A DNA stretch of 64,000 bases from Burhinus oedicnemus. Lineage: Eukaryota; Chordata; Aves; Charadriiformes; Burhinidae. The notes under the pieces were generated by a model. That model ran no database searches and had not been told where the DNA came from. It was given only the letters and a program-made list of their open reading frames with translations. This document shows, one piece after another, positions 23,491 to 37,000 of the stretch (the stretch's first letter is position 1; each line of letters opens with the position of its first letter). A program made the position numbers and the translations under genes. The stretch spans positions 4,271,812 to 4,335,811 of the forward strand of contig VFFE01009068.1 of NCBI GenBank assembly GCA_008921705.1, given 5' to 3'.

Positions 23491-24649
23491 CTTGAAAGTT
23501 GTCTACCTGGAAGCAGGCAAAAATGTGTCTCATTGCAGCCAAAGTCTAGCCATCGTCACAGAAGTACTTTTCAGAATGTAGCACTCTGTCCTATGAAAAA
23601 GCAGATGTTAAAAAAAAATAATGCAGAGGGTGATGGAATTTAAGGAGGTGGGCACAGATGTTGGGTAAGACACTGTGACTGAAGGGCTTGGCTAAATAAA
23701 ATGTGGGAGGTGCAACAGCAATGGGAATACCGTACCCAGTTCTGACAACCACTCTCCAGAAAAAGTGATGAAAGAACTAAGTAAATTCAAATAGTCACTC
23801 CAGTAACCAGAGGATTGAAAATTACAGCCTTTACAGTAATCACCTTAGAAAGATTATCTGTTTAGCTCACCAAAACCAGAAGTTAAGAAATGGCAGCACA
23901 CGTGGCTACAAAGCAAAGAAGAACTGAAGGAACTCAAGTTCCTTCTGTTGGACACAGGCATATTAAAGCCTGATGGCTACAAATGTGATGTGTAAGAGAG
24001 GGGCAGGTTTTCAGCAGCAAAGGTACTACCATTACAACAGTTCACCTACTGCTTCCGACTGATTTTGTGCTCTTATTTTTCTTGGTAATGCAAGATTGGA
24101 ACTTATGACTAAAAATAGAGATGAAGCTTGAATACTTGAAGTAGGATTTCATGCCTGTAAGCACTATGGCTCCTGCTTTCAGATAATCACAATATTACCC
24201 TATAAATTAAAAATCTTTGTAAATCTATAAACGAATGCTGCCAACAACAACAAAACCAACGTTAATTAGCTCACTACCCACATTTAGATCCAGGGTAACT
24301 CAATAGCTTTCAATGTCTTCCAACCGGAACACAGAGGGAAAAGTAAAACTTATCCTGCTACAGAGCGACCCTTAACCTTTGTTAAATTCGCTGTTTGGCA
24401 AGTCACTCCTTAGAAAGAGGCTGGTATTTCAGCCATCCCAAAGCACTGTCTTTCAAAGTATGATCTGTCAATTTTCATCAGACAAAGCTATCCAGCAATT
24501 AGAATACCTGGGAAGTCCATGCTCCGTTTCCCAGGTCTGCCACTGTGCAATAATGGACCTTTCATAACTAAGGGGGGTGGAAATCGGGAAATTTTCCAAA
24601 GCTGCAAAACAGTTTACAGCACCCCTCTTCACAACAAAACTTCTGAAGG

Positions 24650-25428
24650 GCTGCTGAAAGTCAACACTTCCAGGGATAGGGCCTCCACAACCTCCCTGGG
24701 CAACCTGTTCCAGGGCCCAACCACCCTCAGAGTTAAAAATTTCTTCCTGAGATCTAATCTAAATCTACACCCTTCCAGTTTGAAGCCATTACCCCTCATC
24801 CTGTCACTACATGCCCTTGTAAAAAGTCCCTCTCCAGATTTCTTGTAGGCCCCCTTTAGGTACTGGAAGGCTGTTACAAGGTCTCCCCAGAGCCTTCTCT
24901 TCTCCAGGCTGAACAACCCCAACTCTCTCAGCCTGTCTTCATAGCAGAGGTGCTCCAGCCCTCTGATCATCTTTGTGGCCCTCCTCTGGACCCGCTCCAA
25001 CAGGTCCATATCCTTCTTATGTTGGGGGCTCCAGAGCTGGACACAGTACTCCAGGTGGGGTCTCACGAGAGCAGAGTAGAGGGGCAGAATCACCCCCCTC
25101 GACCTGCTGGCCATGTTTCTTTTGATGCAGCCCAGGATGTGGTTGGCCTTCTGGGCTGCAAGGGCACATTGCTGGCTCCTGCTGAGCTTCTCATCTACCA
25201 ACACCCCCAAGTCCCTCTCCTCAGGGCTGCTCTCAATCCATTCCACCCAGCTTGTATTTGTGTGTGGGATTGCCCCAACCCACATGCAGGACCTTGCACT
25301 TGGCCTTGTTGAACTTCATAACGTTGGCAGAGGCCCACTTCTCAAGCCTGTCCAGGTCCCTCTGGACGGCATCCTGTCCCTCCAGCGTGTCAATGTCATG
25401 CTTTCTAGAGTTGCAGAGAGGATGCTAA
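24650..25428 (-). mobile_element. CR1 LINE fragment, 5'-truncated, ORF2 broken
   Basis: The minus strand encodes the C-terminal part of the CR1 reverse transcriptase. It starts near a [12 protein letters not shown] segment and continues through [59 protein letters not shown] and [11 protein letters not shown]. The first part (about 25270-25420) and the rest are in different frames, so there is a frameshift near 25263, and the copy is dead. The upstream part of ORF2 and ORF1 are missing, as usual for 5'-truncated CR1. The usual CR1 3' terminal repeats are not visible at the low-coordinate end, so the 3' end is also lost or diverged. It sits between TAGLN3 and ABHD10. Its presence is the strongest sign of an avian or other sauropsid genome. 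Confidence 0.95.
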
Positions 25429-28400
25429 GGTTCAATACAAGCTCAGTGCAAGTACAGGGGCTTTTTCAGGGAGCTGCAAGGCCAGGCAAATGCTCTGCAA
25501 ACCCTTGGTTTTATACATGGCCTTGCTTTGTCATAAGGTACCTGGAGATGTTCTGCACAGGAGAACTAGTCAGACTACAGGAAAAAAGAAGCTATTGGAA
25601 TATTGCCATCTTTTTAACTGTGCAAACTGGGTGGCGGAGGTATCAGAACTGGGGGACATAATTTTAGAAATTCTATCTTCCTCATTAATTTGAAACCTAA
25701 AATCTAGACAGCCTTGAAGACAAAAAATGCTAACTTAAGCATCTTCTCTTTCACCTGCGCTTCTTTGCCAGCTCTGAAGATGTTAAGCCCCAACCAAGTG
25801 CATAGTTTGAACACCTCAAAGACCTTCCTACTTGTGGGACAGAACAGAAAGCACTGACACTCAGGTCTGCAGAACAAGGCAGCTCCTAAGGCTGCCATGA
25901 CCAGAAGTGTTTCTAGGATTCATAAATCATTGACCACCTTCCAGGCAGCTTGCCAACAGAAACAGTTACCACTTACCACTGGAAGCCAATTCCTGTGGAT
26001 ATAATTGCCAGCATTCCCAATATTCAAGATGACCCTGGAGGTAAACTGTGCATTTTAATTCCCAGGATCTTTTAGTCTTGTGCTGGACTGACAGACTCCT
26101 TGAAAGAAAACCAACACATTTCATCATACCGATTTTTTATTTGTCCCCAACAAAAACAATACCTTCTGAGAACTACCTTGGTTTGCAAATTATGCACTGC
26201 CATGCATATTTACCAGAAGAAAAGTAGCAGCATCTTTATTTCACTGAAACATAGGTCAAAACAGACAGCAAGATCTACAAACAAACGATCAAATCCCCTA
26301 ACTAAATAAATGCTGCTTCTTATGATTAGGAATTTAGCTTTTCTGTCAGGGACTTTTTCAAGAGTTACCGAGCACATTCTGGCACACCTTCTGCCAGCAA
26401 ACCACAGAAGCAAAGGAGAGGATTCTCACAAGGCCCAGACCTGATCCTAGGCAACCCGTGTCCTTCAGGGATTGCTTTTCCAGGACCAAAGTCTGGGCAG
26501 GCCATTTACATCACTCCAGCCTTTAAGTGTGCTACTGTTCAGCATACCTTTGCCACAGATACGAGCACCTGCTTCCACCCTGACAGGCAGCAGTGACCTT
26601 CTCATGTTGCCATGTAGGAGGCAAGCAGTCAACATGGTGCAGGTCAGAAGGCCCAAAAAGAACACAACCTTTCACACGCTAGCCTCAAAACATTTTAAAT
26701 TTGTATTTTAGTTTCAGAACCAAGTGACTGGAAGTTTTAGCAGCTGTCATTTGATTTTCATTCCAAATATAAATGCAGAGCTAGCCAAAGCTCCCTGCCA
26801 AACACAAAACAAGACACTGTAACAGGCTGAGAGTATGTCTATTCCTCACCTGTTAGCAGATCACAAACTACAATTACTGTGTCATATGGAGGACACCTAT
26901 TTCTCTTTAATGGAATAGAAGCATTGGGCCATATAACATACATAAGCAGGACTTGAAAGAGAAATACAAGGTCAAGCCTGCAACTAGAATGCAATAGGTC
27001 CTGTAATTTCGATTTATGTGTAACATGGCCAAGACTGTAACTAACATTCTTCTGTTCTAGGCAAATATATATTGAAGTGAGATAAGGTCCTACAGTCACA
27101 AAGTAAATCTGAGCTATATAAACTGACCTATGAGCAGTAAATCTGTGAGCAGTAAATTTTTTGTCCTTTGTCTGTCTTCTTCCCCACCGTTACAGTAATC
27201 TCTTCCCCTAGAAAACACCTGCCAGGAGAAAAGCAATGTGCACAGTGGCAATAAAACCATCTATGTAGCAAGCTGCCTGCTATTAGACAGCATAGCTGAG
27301 TTCCCTCTGCCTTTCCTGTCCCTGCTGGGCGTGAGAACAAAGGTGGAAGAGCGAGAGCCCACACTGATTTTCAGTATTTCTGTATGCGTTCCTTACACAG
27401 TTGTTGAATTTTCACCAAGCTTTAGTGAAATTCTGCATTCTCGCACATCTGACTGAATTTGTACATCAGCCCAAAGCAGAGACTGCTAATCTTATAGACA
27501 TGTGAAACACATAACCCTCTTCTATTTCCAGGGAAGCATTGAATTTTAACATAATTTTTTAGCACTTTTTTAAAAAAAATAAATAAATCTGAAAGGGTAA
27601 GGTAGGCCTCTCTATAACAGCACTGCTGAGTAACTTAAAAATCAAGGAAGTTCAAATCTCATTAATTCCTCAGGACACGTTTTTCCTGCCCACTGCCCCC
27701 CTCCCCCCCCTCCCAAAGGAGGAGATATGTACCAACAAGAAATGACAAGCACAGACCTAATGTAGCGACTCTGACCAAGGCAGTGGTTCAGAAAATGTTG
27801 TAACTCTGTATTGCAGTACAACTAGAGCATTGAAAACATTTGAGCAGCTGCAGTCACATAGCTGGTTGCAAGTTTCTCTCTAAGCACGTTTTAATTTAAT
27901 ATGAAAAGTATGGTACCATAAATCTCTTAGCCCCACTGAATAACGGCATGTCCAAGAGAGCACATAATCAAAATTAACATAAAAATGAAACAGCAGGAGG
28001 CAGCTCTTCTAAGGCATATCCAGCTAGGTTCCTTTGTGAACACTGCTTTGTTTGTATTTAGTGTTGATGCACGAGAACATAAGCTAGCTAAACTGAAACT
28101 ACATGAAACACTTAATACCATTTAACTCGAAAAAAAAAAAAAAAGCTCAAATGTGTAATACAAAGCTGAACAACAGAACAAGTAGAATACTTGGTAAGAT
28201 AAAAATACATGTATAGAAAACTGCCTTAGTACAGGTCAATATACACAGAATAATAGCACTCATTTATTAGGAAACAAACTGAATAAGCTTTAGAGACTCT
28301 TTCAACACATACTGGTCTATTGCAGAGTTTTTAATCCCAAACACAGGAAAGCATGCCTCACCATTTTCTTCCTTTTTAGAGGGTGGAATTGTTTGTTTCA

Positions 28401-29564
28401 CAAATTAAGTCTCAAGTAGTTTGATTTTGCAACATAACTGGAATGAAATGTTTGTAAAGACTAGGGACAGTTGGGGACAGCTGGTAATGCTTTTGTTTCT
28501 TTTTAATGAAAACTATTACCTGCTTCTTTGGTATTATATGCTAATCAAGCTTCCTGCCTAGCTATAAAAGCTTTTTGTTATTTACTCATGAAACTTGAAT
28601 GACAATAACTCCTCAGCAGGAGTTCATGTTATGCAGCTTAAGTATTACATATAAGATAAATACCTCGAGGTGCTTATTCAACTAGTGTTGTTAGATCAAA
28701 ATCAACAACGCAAGCAGCTGAGTTGCTCGGTTAGTGTCCAAAGCTTCCTTGTACTGTGACAGCCGTGTCAGCCCCAACATGTCCGCACTACACTCAGTGA
28801 CAGATGAGCCCAGAAGTCATTTCAGACCTGCCAAAAGTGAAAAACAATGAGAATGCTAACAACTTAAGATGAGTGCTACTGAAAATAATTAAGTGTAGAT
28901 TAAGGTATTCAAGAGAAAACCAAACCCCCTAGGCAGCACAAGATAGAGTTGGTAAATCTGAAAGCACAAGACACTGGTCATTTTATGTGAATCAAGCTTA
29001 TTGTTGAGGAAACGTATGTTATATATTCACAAAACACACTTTGTATTTGGCAACAAATTAGAAGTCCATAAAAAAGAAAAAACAGAACATAAGAATCCAT
29101 TACAAAGGATTTTAAAAATCTGCACCTCGCAGAGCTTTCTGAATGTGTAATACCCTAGTTCAATACAGTATTTCTAGAGAGGAAAGTAAAAACTTCTTTT
29201 TAAATATGATCAATATTAAAAATAATTCACTATCTAGGCACCTACTGGCAAAGATGAAAGAGATGCCAGAGTCATTAACTCAGGGGACAAAACGTAGTAC
29301 CGAACAAAATCGGAATGACGCCGTAGTATGTGAATATTGTATTATTCAGGATTGTCAAAACATCCTGATAGATCAAGAGCTAGTTACGGGTAGGATGTAA
29401 ATCTCACTGCTTATCATCTATCCCTTCTTTCAGGCCTTTGAAGGTGCCAAGTTGACAGTAATGAAAATGCTGGTAATTTCCAGCATGAACACAAGGAAAA
29501 TGCCATGCTTGCAGAGAGAAATCCCAGTGGAACTACTGTGGCAAAATTAGAGGAAAAAGTATGT

Positions 29565-29580
29565 CTACCTTATAAGGTAG
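29565..29580. repeat. Perfect 16-bp palindrome
   Basis: CTACCTTATAAGGTAG is its own reverse complement. No function is apparent. Confidence 0.8.
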
Positions 29581-31093
29581 CATAAGGTCTACCTCAAACC
29601 CACCTCTTCATATTTAAGGAACATAGACCGAATTTAGAAAATGGTAAGTGAATACAGAGAGAAGGGCACTAGCATTCAACAAATCTTAAAATCCTATCTA
29701 GATTACTGTCTCTGTAATGAAAGTATCATCTCTGCTTTTGCATTTATGCTGTATGCAGCAAATTTTGGGTGTACCTCCAATGTAAATACTACCACTAATC
29801 TCCATTTAGCAAGCAGAGAAGGAAAACAGGGAGAACTACAAAACAAGCAGCATGCAAAAGCCCTCCCTAGGGTTAAGTTTTAGTAATGCTGTGGTTTGAG
29901 CAACTGATGCTGCAGTTTTGTATCCCCAACAATTGTGTCAACCCCGTTATGCTGCCTTCTCCCACCTAATGCTATTATAGCAGAATAAGGGGGGAAAAAA
30001 ACCCCACCAAACAAGAAAGAAAAAACAAAACAAAACCCCCCTGAAAACTACTCACACAACCACTCCCCTTCACGTTTGTTTTCAGCTCTCTTGCTCTAAT
30101 GCATTGTAACAAAAAGACTTTACCCATAAAATATCAATTATTTAATAAAGGCTAAAGTGAAGCTTTGAATGAATACAATGCAATTCTTTCAAGAGAAATA
30201 CACAGCTACAGTTTATGCAGAGATATAAAGAGTTCTCTCTGTCTGAAGCATTACAGTTAAACTGAATGTTGACAGGTATAACTCCCAATTAAAAAAAATA
30301 GCTCAAAACTTCTCAGTTACTGAAATAACTTTAATACATGTGAATAAAAAAATATACCTATTACAATTGGTAACTTTGGGCCTTAATTAAAATTAATTAC
30401 TTTGGAATTACTGCAGTCCACTTTTTTCAACTTTTTCTTCCATTAAGAGGAAAAGCAATCTAAGACGTGACAGAAGTGGATTAAAAAATTGTCATAGGTA
30501 AGATAAGAGCAGAAAGTTTTAAAGTAACTCAACTTTGATTTGACAGTGTCTTTTAAACTCACAAATTCTGTTTTTCAGGTTTTATCAGATGCAAGTCACA
30601 TAAAGATGACAACTGTTTAACAATACATAAACAAGAACACAGCTCAACCATCAGGAATGGAAGCGGCTGAGCAATTTGCATAAGTTATCTGAACTAACTT
30701 TTCTGAAAAGTAAAACACACACTCAAGAGGTTTTAAAGCTTAAGAAAGTAGTGAATTGCATATTCATACAGAACAAAGCCTACTTGGGAAACAGAAGTAC
30801 TTGGAAACAAGACTTCATGGAATGTTGTAACTCCTCAAACAAGTATCCTAAACTAGATTAACTGAGTTAGGGAATAAGTACACTTGAATTAGAAGGGTTG
30901 CATCTAAACTACAGCCATCTTTTTCACTCTCATACCAGAATTCAATTTTTTATATCACAGCTTCTTGGTTTTTGCAGTATTGAAGGCTAAATAAAACTGT
31001 ACTTCACAGGAACTCATGTGAAATTGTTTTGTTGTTGGTTTTGTTTTTGGTTTTTTTTTCATTAAAAACCACTACCTCAGCAAAGCTCTATAT

Positions 31094-31127
31094 AATGTAC
31101 TTCTATCGACAATGTACTTCTACTGAC
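31094..31127. repeat. Two tandem 17-bp units
   Basis: Two adjacent copies of an AATGTACTTCTA-type unit differ at two positions. Confidence 0.8.
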
Positions 31128-31883
31128 AATGCTAACACTGGAAACAACAAACTCTCTAGAAATACCTTACCCCCAGGGGCTTTATTCTTTTAAGGCAGCA
31201 ATAGTGATGCCATTTACTACTTAAAATAATAAAGCCAGAAACAACTATATACTTTTGACTGATGTTTCATACTAAGGCTAGCCTGAACTAATTCCAGTCT
31301 CTCACCTAAGCTCTTCTCTCTCTTTCAAGTGTACGAATGGCACCATATTTTTGGACAAAAAACAGGTAATAGCCACATTTGCAATTAAATCCATTTACTA
31401 TTAAATTCTATGGATTTATGTTACAGCAATTACCCAACTATCAAGTTTCATTTACAAATTTTCAGGCTTGCACTAATGCACCTCAAATTCCTAAGTCTGG
31501 AAGACACTGTTCCTAGTAATCTACAGTTCTCAAGTCATAGAAAAGAGGCAGTGATGCCCTATGGTGCTGTACTCCCCACTTTAAAGAAGTTACTATAAAA
31601 GAGTCACTGTATTGATCCAGTTTCAGTTTACACCAAGATTATGTATTGTTCCCTTAGTAGCAGACACACAAATTAACTATTATAAAAAGACAGCCTGGAG
31701 AAGAGGACATAAACCTCACTGATAAGCACAGATAAAAAGGCTCTATCTGCACTCTGAGGCCCTACATTCCTGTAAGTTAACTCCTTACTTCTGTAGTGCC
31801 CCAGGCACACCATCAGGGTGCGCATTCCAACTTTTCAGTTTTAACAGCAGCTAAGAACAATATAATAATTTATCTGAAATCTG

Positions 31884-31889
31884 TTTATT
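31884..31889 (-). terminator. ABHD10: Candidate ABHD10 poly(A) signal (AATAAA)
   Basis: A perfect AATAAA on the minus strand about 480 bases past the ABHD10 stop codon. A second one lies at 31181-31186. Which is used cannot be told from sequence. Confidence 0.3.
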
Positions 31890-32370
31890 ATGCTTCATGT
31901 TATTCACTATTTTTAATAACAACAACTTTAGTAAACACTTAAGTTGTATTTTGCCTTGCACAGATAGTTTCAGACATAAGATACAAGAATGTTACAGCAA
32001 AAGGACAATACTAAAAAGATACAATACTAAAAGACATAAGAAATTAAAGTTTTACTGTACAGGCCAATAGTAAAAAAAATGAATCAACATTTCAGTACAA
32101 AAGTGTAGGAAGCTTGTGAAAAAATGTTTAAGGGGTGAAAGAGAGGTTCTGAACATAACCGCAGCACTGCTCCACATTTTGGACTGTCTGTGCAAATGCA
32201 GCATTAGTAAGATACCTGTATTTATGCAACAGAGGTAAGGAAACAGCAGATAAAGCTCAGTTCCTACTGTGACAGTCACAGGCCTGGCATCATCTTGTTA
32301 AGAATGGGGTTTCTGCTACTCATGGAAAAGAGTCAGGTGTAGAGTTCATGCACTTATGCTACTCTGCAGC

Positions 32371-32712
32371 TTATGCCAGTGTTGCCAGCTTATCAATTAA
32401 ATCATCAACGGTATTCACAAGAAGTTTTCTATCCTCCTTCTCACTCATCCGATGTTGGCCAGTTTTGCGGAGGATAACATCCACATCTTTGCTCAAAACA
32501 CGATCAGCAACTTGCATAGAGATCTGCCAAGGGACATCACCATCCTTCATGCCATGAATAAGTCGAATGGGACATGTTATAGGAATAGGACTATTCAGCA
32601 CACAGTGATTTTCTGCTTCTCTGATAAAGTCGTATGTCAAGGAGTAATATCCTTCTTCATTATGCTTTGTTGGAAACTTCCATTCACCTTTTTCTTCTAT
32701 TTCTTTTTGTGC
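32371..32712 (-). CDS. ABHD10: ABHD10 exon 5 (catalytic Asp and His, stop)
   Basis: It encodes residues 186-298, from [11 protein letters not shown] to LIDKLATLA. The acceptor is TTTTATAG|GCA in phase 0. It holds the catalytic acid Asp242 and base His272. Confidence 0.96.
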   Translation of the reverse strand, partial: AQKEIEEKGEWKFPTKHNEEGYYSLTYDFIREAENHCVLNSPIPITCPIRLIHGMKDGDVPWQISMQVADRVLSKDVDVILRKTGQHRMSEKEDRKLLVNTVDDLIDKLATLA

Positions 32713-34006
32713 CTATAAAAGAGATCAAAGAATAGACAAGACAGGTGTTACAAGTTCTTTAAAGTGACTCAACTTATTTCTGTTCTAAATGCAGTAAAAT
32801 TTCCACAGGTGTACAATTTCCCTTTGCTCGTTTTTATTAGCAGAGAAGGTATATTCCTGGTTGCCTTCCAGCATCTGAGAACAAAAAGCCCCTACCATGT
32901 CACAAAAGCTACTCTGCATGTCTCTCCTGCAAATTAATCTAGTTTGGATTCACCAACAGAATTTTCTTAGCCAGAATCTATCAGAACAAAAAAGATGCGT
33001 AGCAACCATGAACAGTAAGTCTCTTTGCTTTCAATCAGTTCACTAAACCTCAAACAAGGAGAATCCTAGGAAAAAGAAATTTTACAGTGATCAGTCTTTC
33101 CAGTCTTTGTCACCACAGCTGTGTCTAAATACTGTATTTCCAGAATCTTACCTTAGTCTTAAGTAGTAATACTGACACTATGAAGTGCCTTAGGGGAAAA
33201 AAAAAATAAAATCAGGAAAATATTTTAATTATTCTAAAGTATGAGTTATTTATTGCCATATTTATTTCTCACATTATAGCACCTGATTTACTTTCCTGAA
33301 GACTGGACATCATCATCATCAAGGAAACAACTCAGAAAGACTTCCTACCACCTAAATCTTACAGTCTCTACAAACACTCTAATCTGAACAATTCCCTTTC
33401 TACACACATAACCTGTGTCAGACTCATCTCATCCAATGTCATCTCAATTACTTTAGCAGCTACTTCTCCATCCTTGAAAGCACAAAGATCCAATTTGAAT
33501 GCAAATATAAGATATCCAACACTGAAATCTAATGGACTGCTGAACAGCAGGGATCTGACTTCACATCCCATATGCCACAGTAACGTATCCGCATTCTAGG
33601 TAGTGCTCACACTATCTCCATACTAGAAGCACAGTATTTTGCAGACTTTTAGATTAATGTAAATTTTCAGCTTACCTCCACCACAAACACAGAAAACTTA
33701 CTGGAAGACTTGCAGGAAGAGTACAGTTTGAACAACAGAATTTCTTAAATGCTTGACAGATTTTTAGATTGCACAAAAGCCAACTATCAACATTTACCTC
33801 AATGGGAAGCTTCTTAAAACTTGTTACAAAATGGTCTGCTGCTACAGCTACTCCAACTAGAGCAGCTACTTTATCTGGGCGTGCTATTGCAGCATGAAGC
33901 ATCAGCCATCCACCCAAGCTGGAGCCCACTAGAATCTGAAAAATAGAGAAAATAAAATATTATTTTACAGGAAATGGCCAATAGGTTGGGTTGTTGGGTT
34001 TTTCCC

Positions 34007-34046
<40 letters not shown>

Positions 34047-37000
34047 ATATCAGTTTTCATTTTGTTTAACTACTTATAAACCTTGGGCATAATCCTGCTG
34101 TCCTTACCCAGGCAGAACTGCTGTCACCTCCAGTGGAAATTTTGCCTGAGTAAGCACCACAAGATCTGGTATTTTATTATTCTTTTTGTTTGGCATGGCT
34201 GGTTATTGCTGTCTGAGACTGAAACACTGTAAACAAAATGAGAATTGAAACAATTCAGTATCACATGCATACTTTATGTTTCCTTCTTAAAATAAATGCA
34301 CATGGTAAAGGCTCAGTACAGTGAAAGAGGTCAACAAAAGCAATTCATAATACAAAAGTGTTTTAAACATAATACTAGGTATTCCCAGAGTGCAGAAGAT
34401 TTCAAGTTTCTCACAGTTATTTCTAAAGTAACCGAAGAAGCCAAATGCTGCTTCTACTGGCTTTTTTTTAAACTATTTTATTACACAGAGTATCTTAACT
34501 TGTAACATTCCTGCATATCCTTTAATTAACGTACCAGCATGGGACAGTGACACACTCTTTCACGAAGAGGGCTGTGCCGCACTGGAACAGTTCCCTGTCC
34601 CCCATCAGCTGGAACCTCCACCATGAGGCTTTCTCAGACTCCCTGGGATGACAGCCCTGCTCTGAGCAGGAGGCGCTAATAAACAACCTCCAGGAGGTCC
34701 TGCCAACCCATGTTTCCATGATTTTGTGATCTCCCTGCTTGCAAAAGAGGTCTTACAAACATGACCTCTCAAATGATTCAGCTTGAAAGCGAGCAGGTGT
34801 CAGTTGTTAAATAGAAGCTACTGTTGACCAGAGTTATTATGGCATACTGCCGATTCATGATCTACCTTGAGGACAAAAAGCATTCTACATTTAAAAATAA
34901 AATATAACCTGGGGTCCATCTGTAAGTTCATCCAGAATAGACAGAACATCTTTTCTCCACTTCCCAATTGTACACTCCTCAAATTTACCATCTGAACTTC
35001 CACATCCTGTATAATCAAATCTGAAAAAGTAAACATCAAAATGAAAAGTCATACTACTGTCTACAGCAACATAGAAGCTAACTAAACAGTACCGTTTAAT
35101 TAAATTAAACAGGGAACAAGATATTGCATTGAGTATCTTCTCACCTGGTCCTGCGTATCACTAGCACCAGAAATCACATGAAAAGAGGTTTAAACCCAAC
35201 ATATTCAACTAAGTGATGCAGCGTTCTCTTATCATTTGATAAAACAATACCCAAATTTACGAGGATGTTTCCCTTACTGACAAAAAACCCCAAATACTTC
35301 CATTTTAAAAGTATTTTAAAAATATACAAACTCTCTTTCAAATACTATACCCAAACACGAAGACTTACGAAACTCAGCATTCAACCTAGTCTATCAAAGG
35401 AGAGTATTGCCAAGCATATGCATATTCTTCTAAAACCACAGAAGACAACGGGTAACTTAATAAGATTTGGCAGTTAGGAAGCATGCTTATATCGGTAATT
35501 TAAAAAATTAGAACTCCAGGTCCTTTCTTTTTCATTTTTGTGTCTATAGCCTTAATGTAACACATAGCACTGGCTAGACTACAGAAAATTACCAGAGAAT
35601 TTTCTTAAATTACTTTCAGAATACATTCTCCTGATGTACCGCAGCCTCGATACAGACAGAAATCCTGCATTTAAAATGGAAGGAAGACGCTTCTTAGCTT
35701 GCATACAGCACAGCATGTATTCCAATCCAAATGTCAAAGTTCACCCCTTCCCCCAACCCATGATACTAGTTTCATTTTCTCAAGAAATGCTCTGCATGTA
35801 CCTGATGAAGGCATGACCTAGAGAGTTGCAGAAATCTTCAAGGGCAGCTGCTTTCTGACCATTCATATTTGAATTAAAGCCTGGAAGGAAAATAACCCCT
35901 GGACTCCTGCCTTTTAGTTTATGATACGCAAGATTGGGTCGATCTGGTCGAGAAAGAAAGCTGACTGACGATTTCAGCCTGCAAACTAATAAAAAGAGCT
36001 ATTTAGTACAATCATCACGATAACCTTGGCAGAAATACTAATATTTTCTAAAACTAGGATTCAGGAAATATTGGCATATTATGTGAAAATAAAATACTTT
36101 GACTCAAAAGAAAAAAGTATCTCCTATATTCTTTAATGACTAACTAGTATTGATCAACCTGAAAGGGAAAGCTGATTGCGGCTCATTCTGAAATCATTAA
36201 ATGCCAACCATGTAAGGAGTTCACTCAGCAATCAGCAAAGTGGTTGACTGAAGCCAAATGCTAAGATCTCCTGTATCTGTTTTCTCCTCATGTTTTATAC
36301 CATCTTGAATATACTTACTAATTTCATATGAAATTCGTTATGAAATATTTTTCATCTGTGTAGTTTAACTTTCTGTTTTTTCCACACTGAATTTAAAAAA
36401 AAAATAATTTTCGGGACAAAAGTACTGCATGCAATGGTAAGTTCACAAGTACATGAGGTGACAAATTTTTGATGAAAATTAAAACCAAAGGACAAAACTG
36501 CATCTGCATCAAAACCCCAGATCCACAAGATCTATGAAGAAAATGTATGATGGGGAAGTTCAAAAGTGGGAATTGGGAAAGAATCTTGTGACTAATTGTT
36601 TCAACATGATGAACATAAAACAATATTACCATTGTTTAAAACCAAATGAAGTAAGTGACATCTAGCCTTTTTCATCGTACCATCAACAGCTATTTCTGCT
36701 TAAGTTAAAGATTATTGCCAGGAATACTGGGAAAAAAGGCTCACTGTGTCATCTTAACATCAGTCTTTTTCTCAGATATGAGGCACAGAAGGTAAAAAAC
36801 AAAATAAAGCCACATTTTCCATAAATACAGAGCAATACATTAAACACATCCCAAAAGAAGAAACAGAATTGACCATTGTAGAACTATGATTTTCTTATGC
36901 ATCTCCAAAAGAGGCACAAATATCCCATCCCATTATATGGTTTGGTGTATTCTTGCTGGAGAGGTTACATTAGTCCAGTACCCAGATTGTTCTGTTTAAA

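Larger units (their letters stand above)
25429..31883. other. Intergenic DNA between CR1 copy and ABHD10 3' end
   Basis: This is AT-rich sequence with simple runs (C-rich near 27701-27711, poly-A at 28129-28144, A/C-rich near 29993-30045). It has a 16-bp palindrome at 29565-29580 and a 17-bp tandem duplication at 31094-31127. No coding sequence is recognised. Part of the right end could belong to a long ABHD10 3' UTR. Confidence 0.55.
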
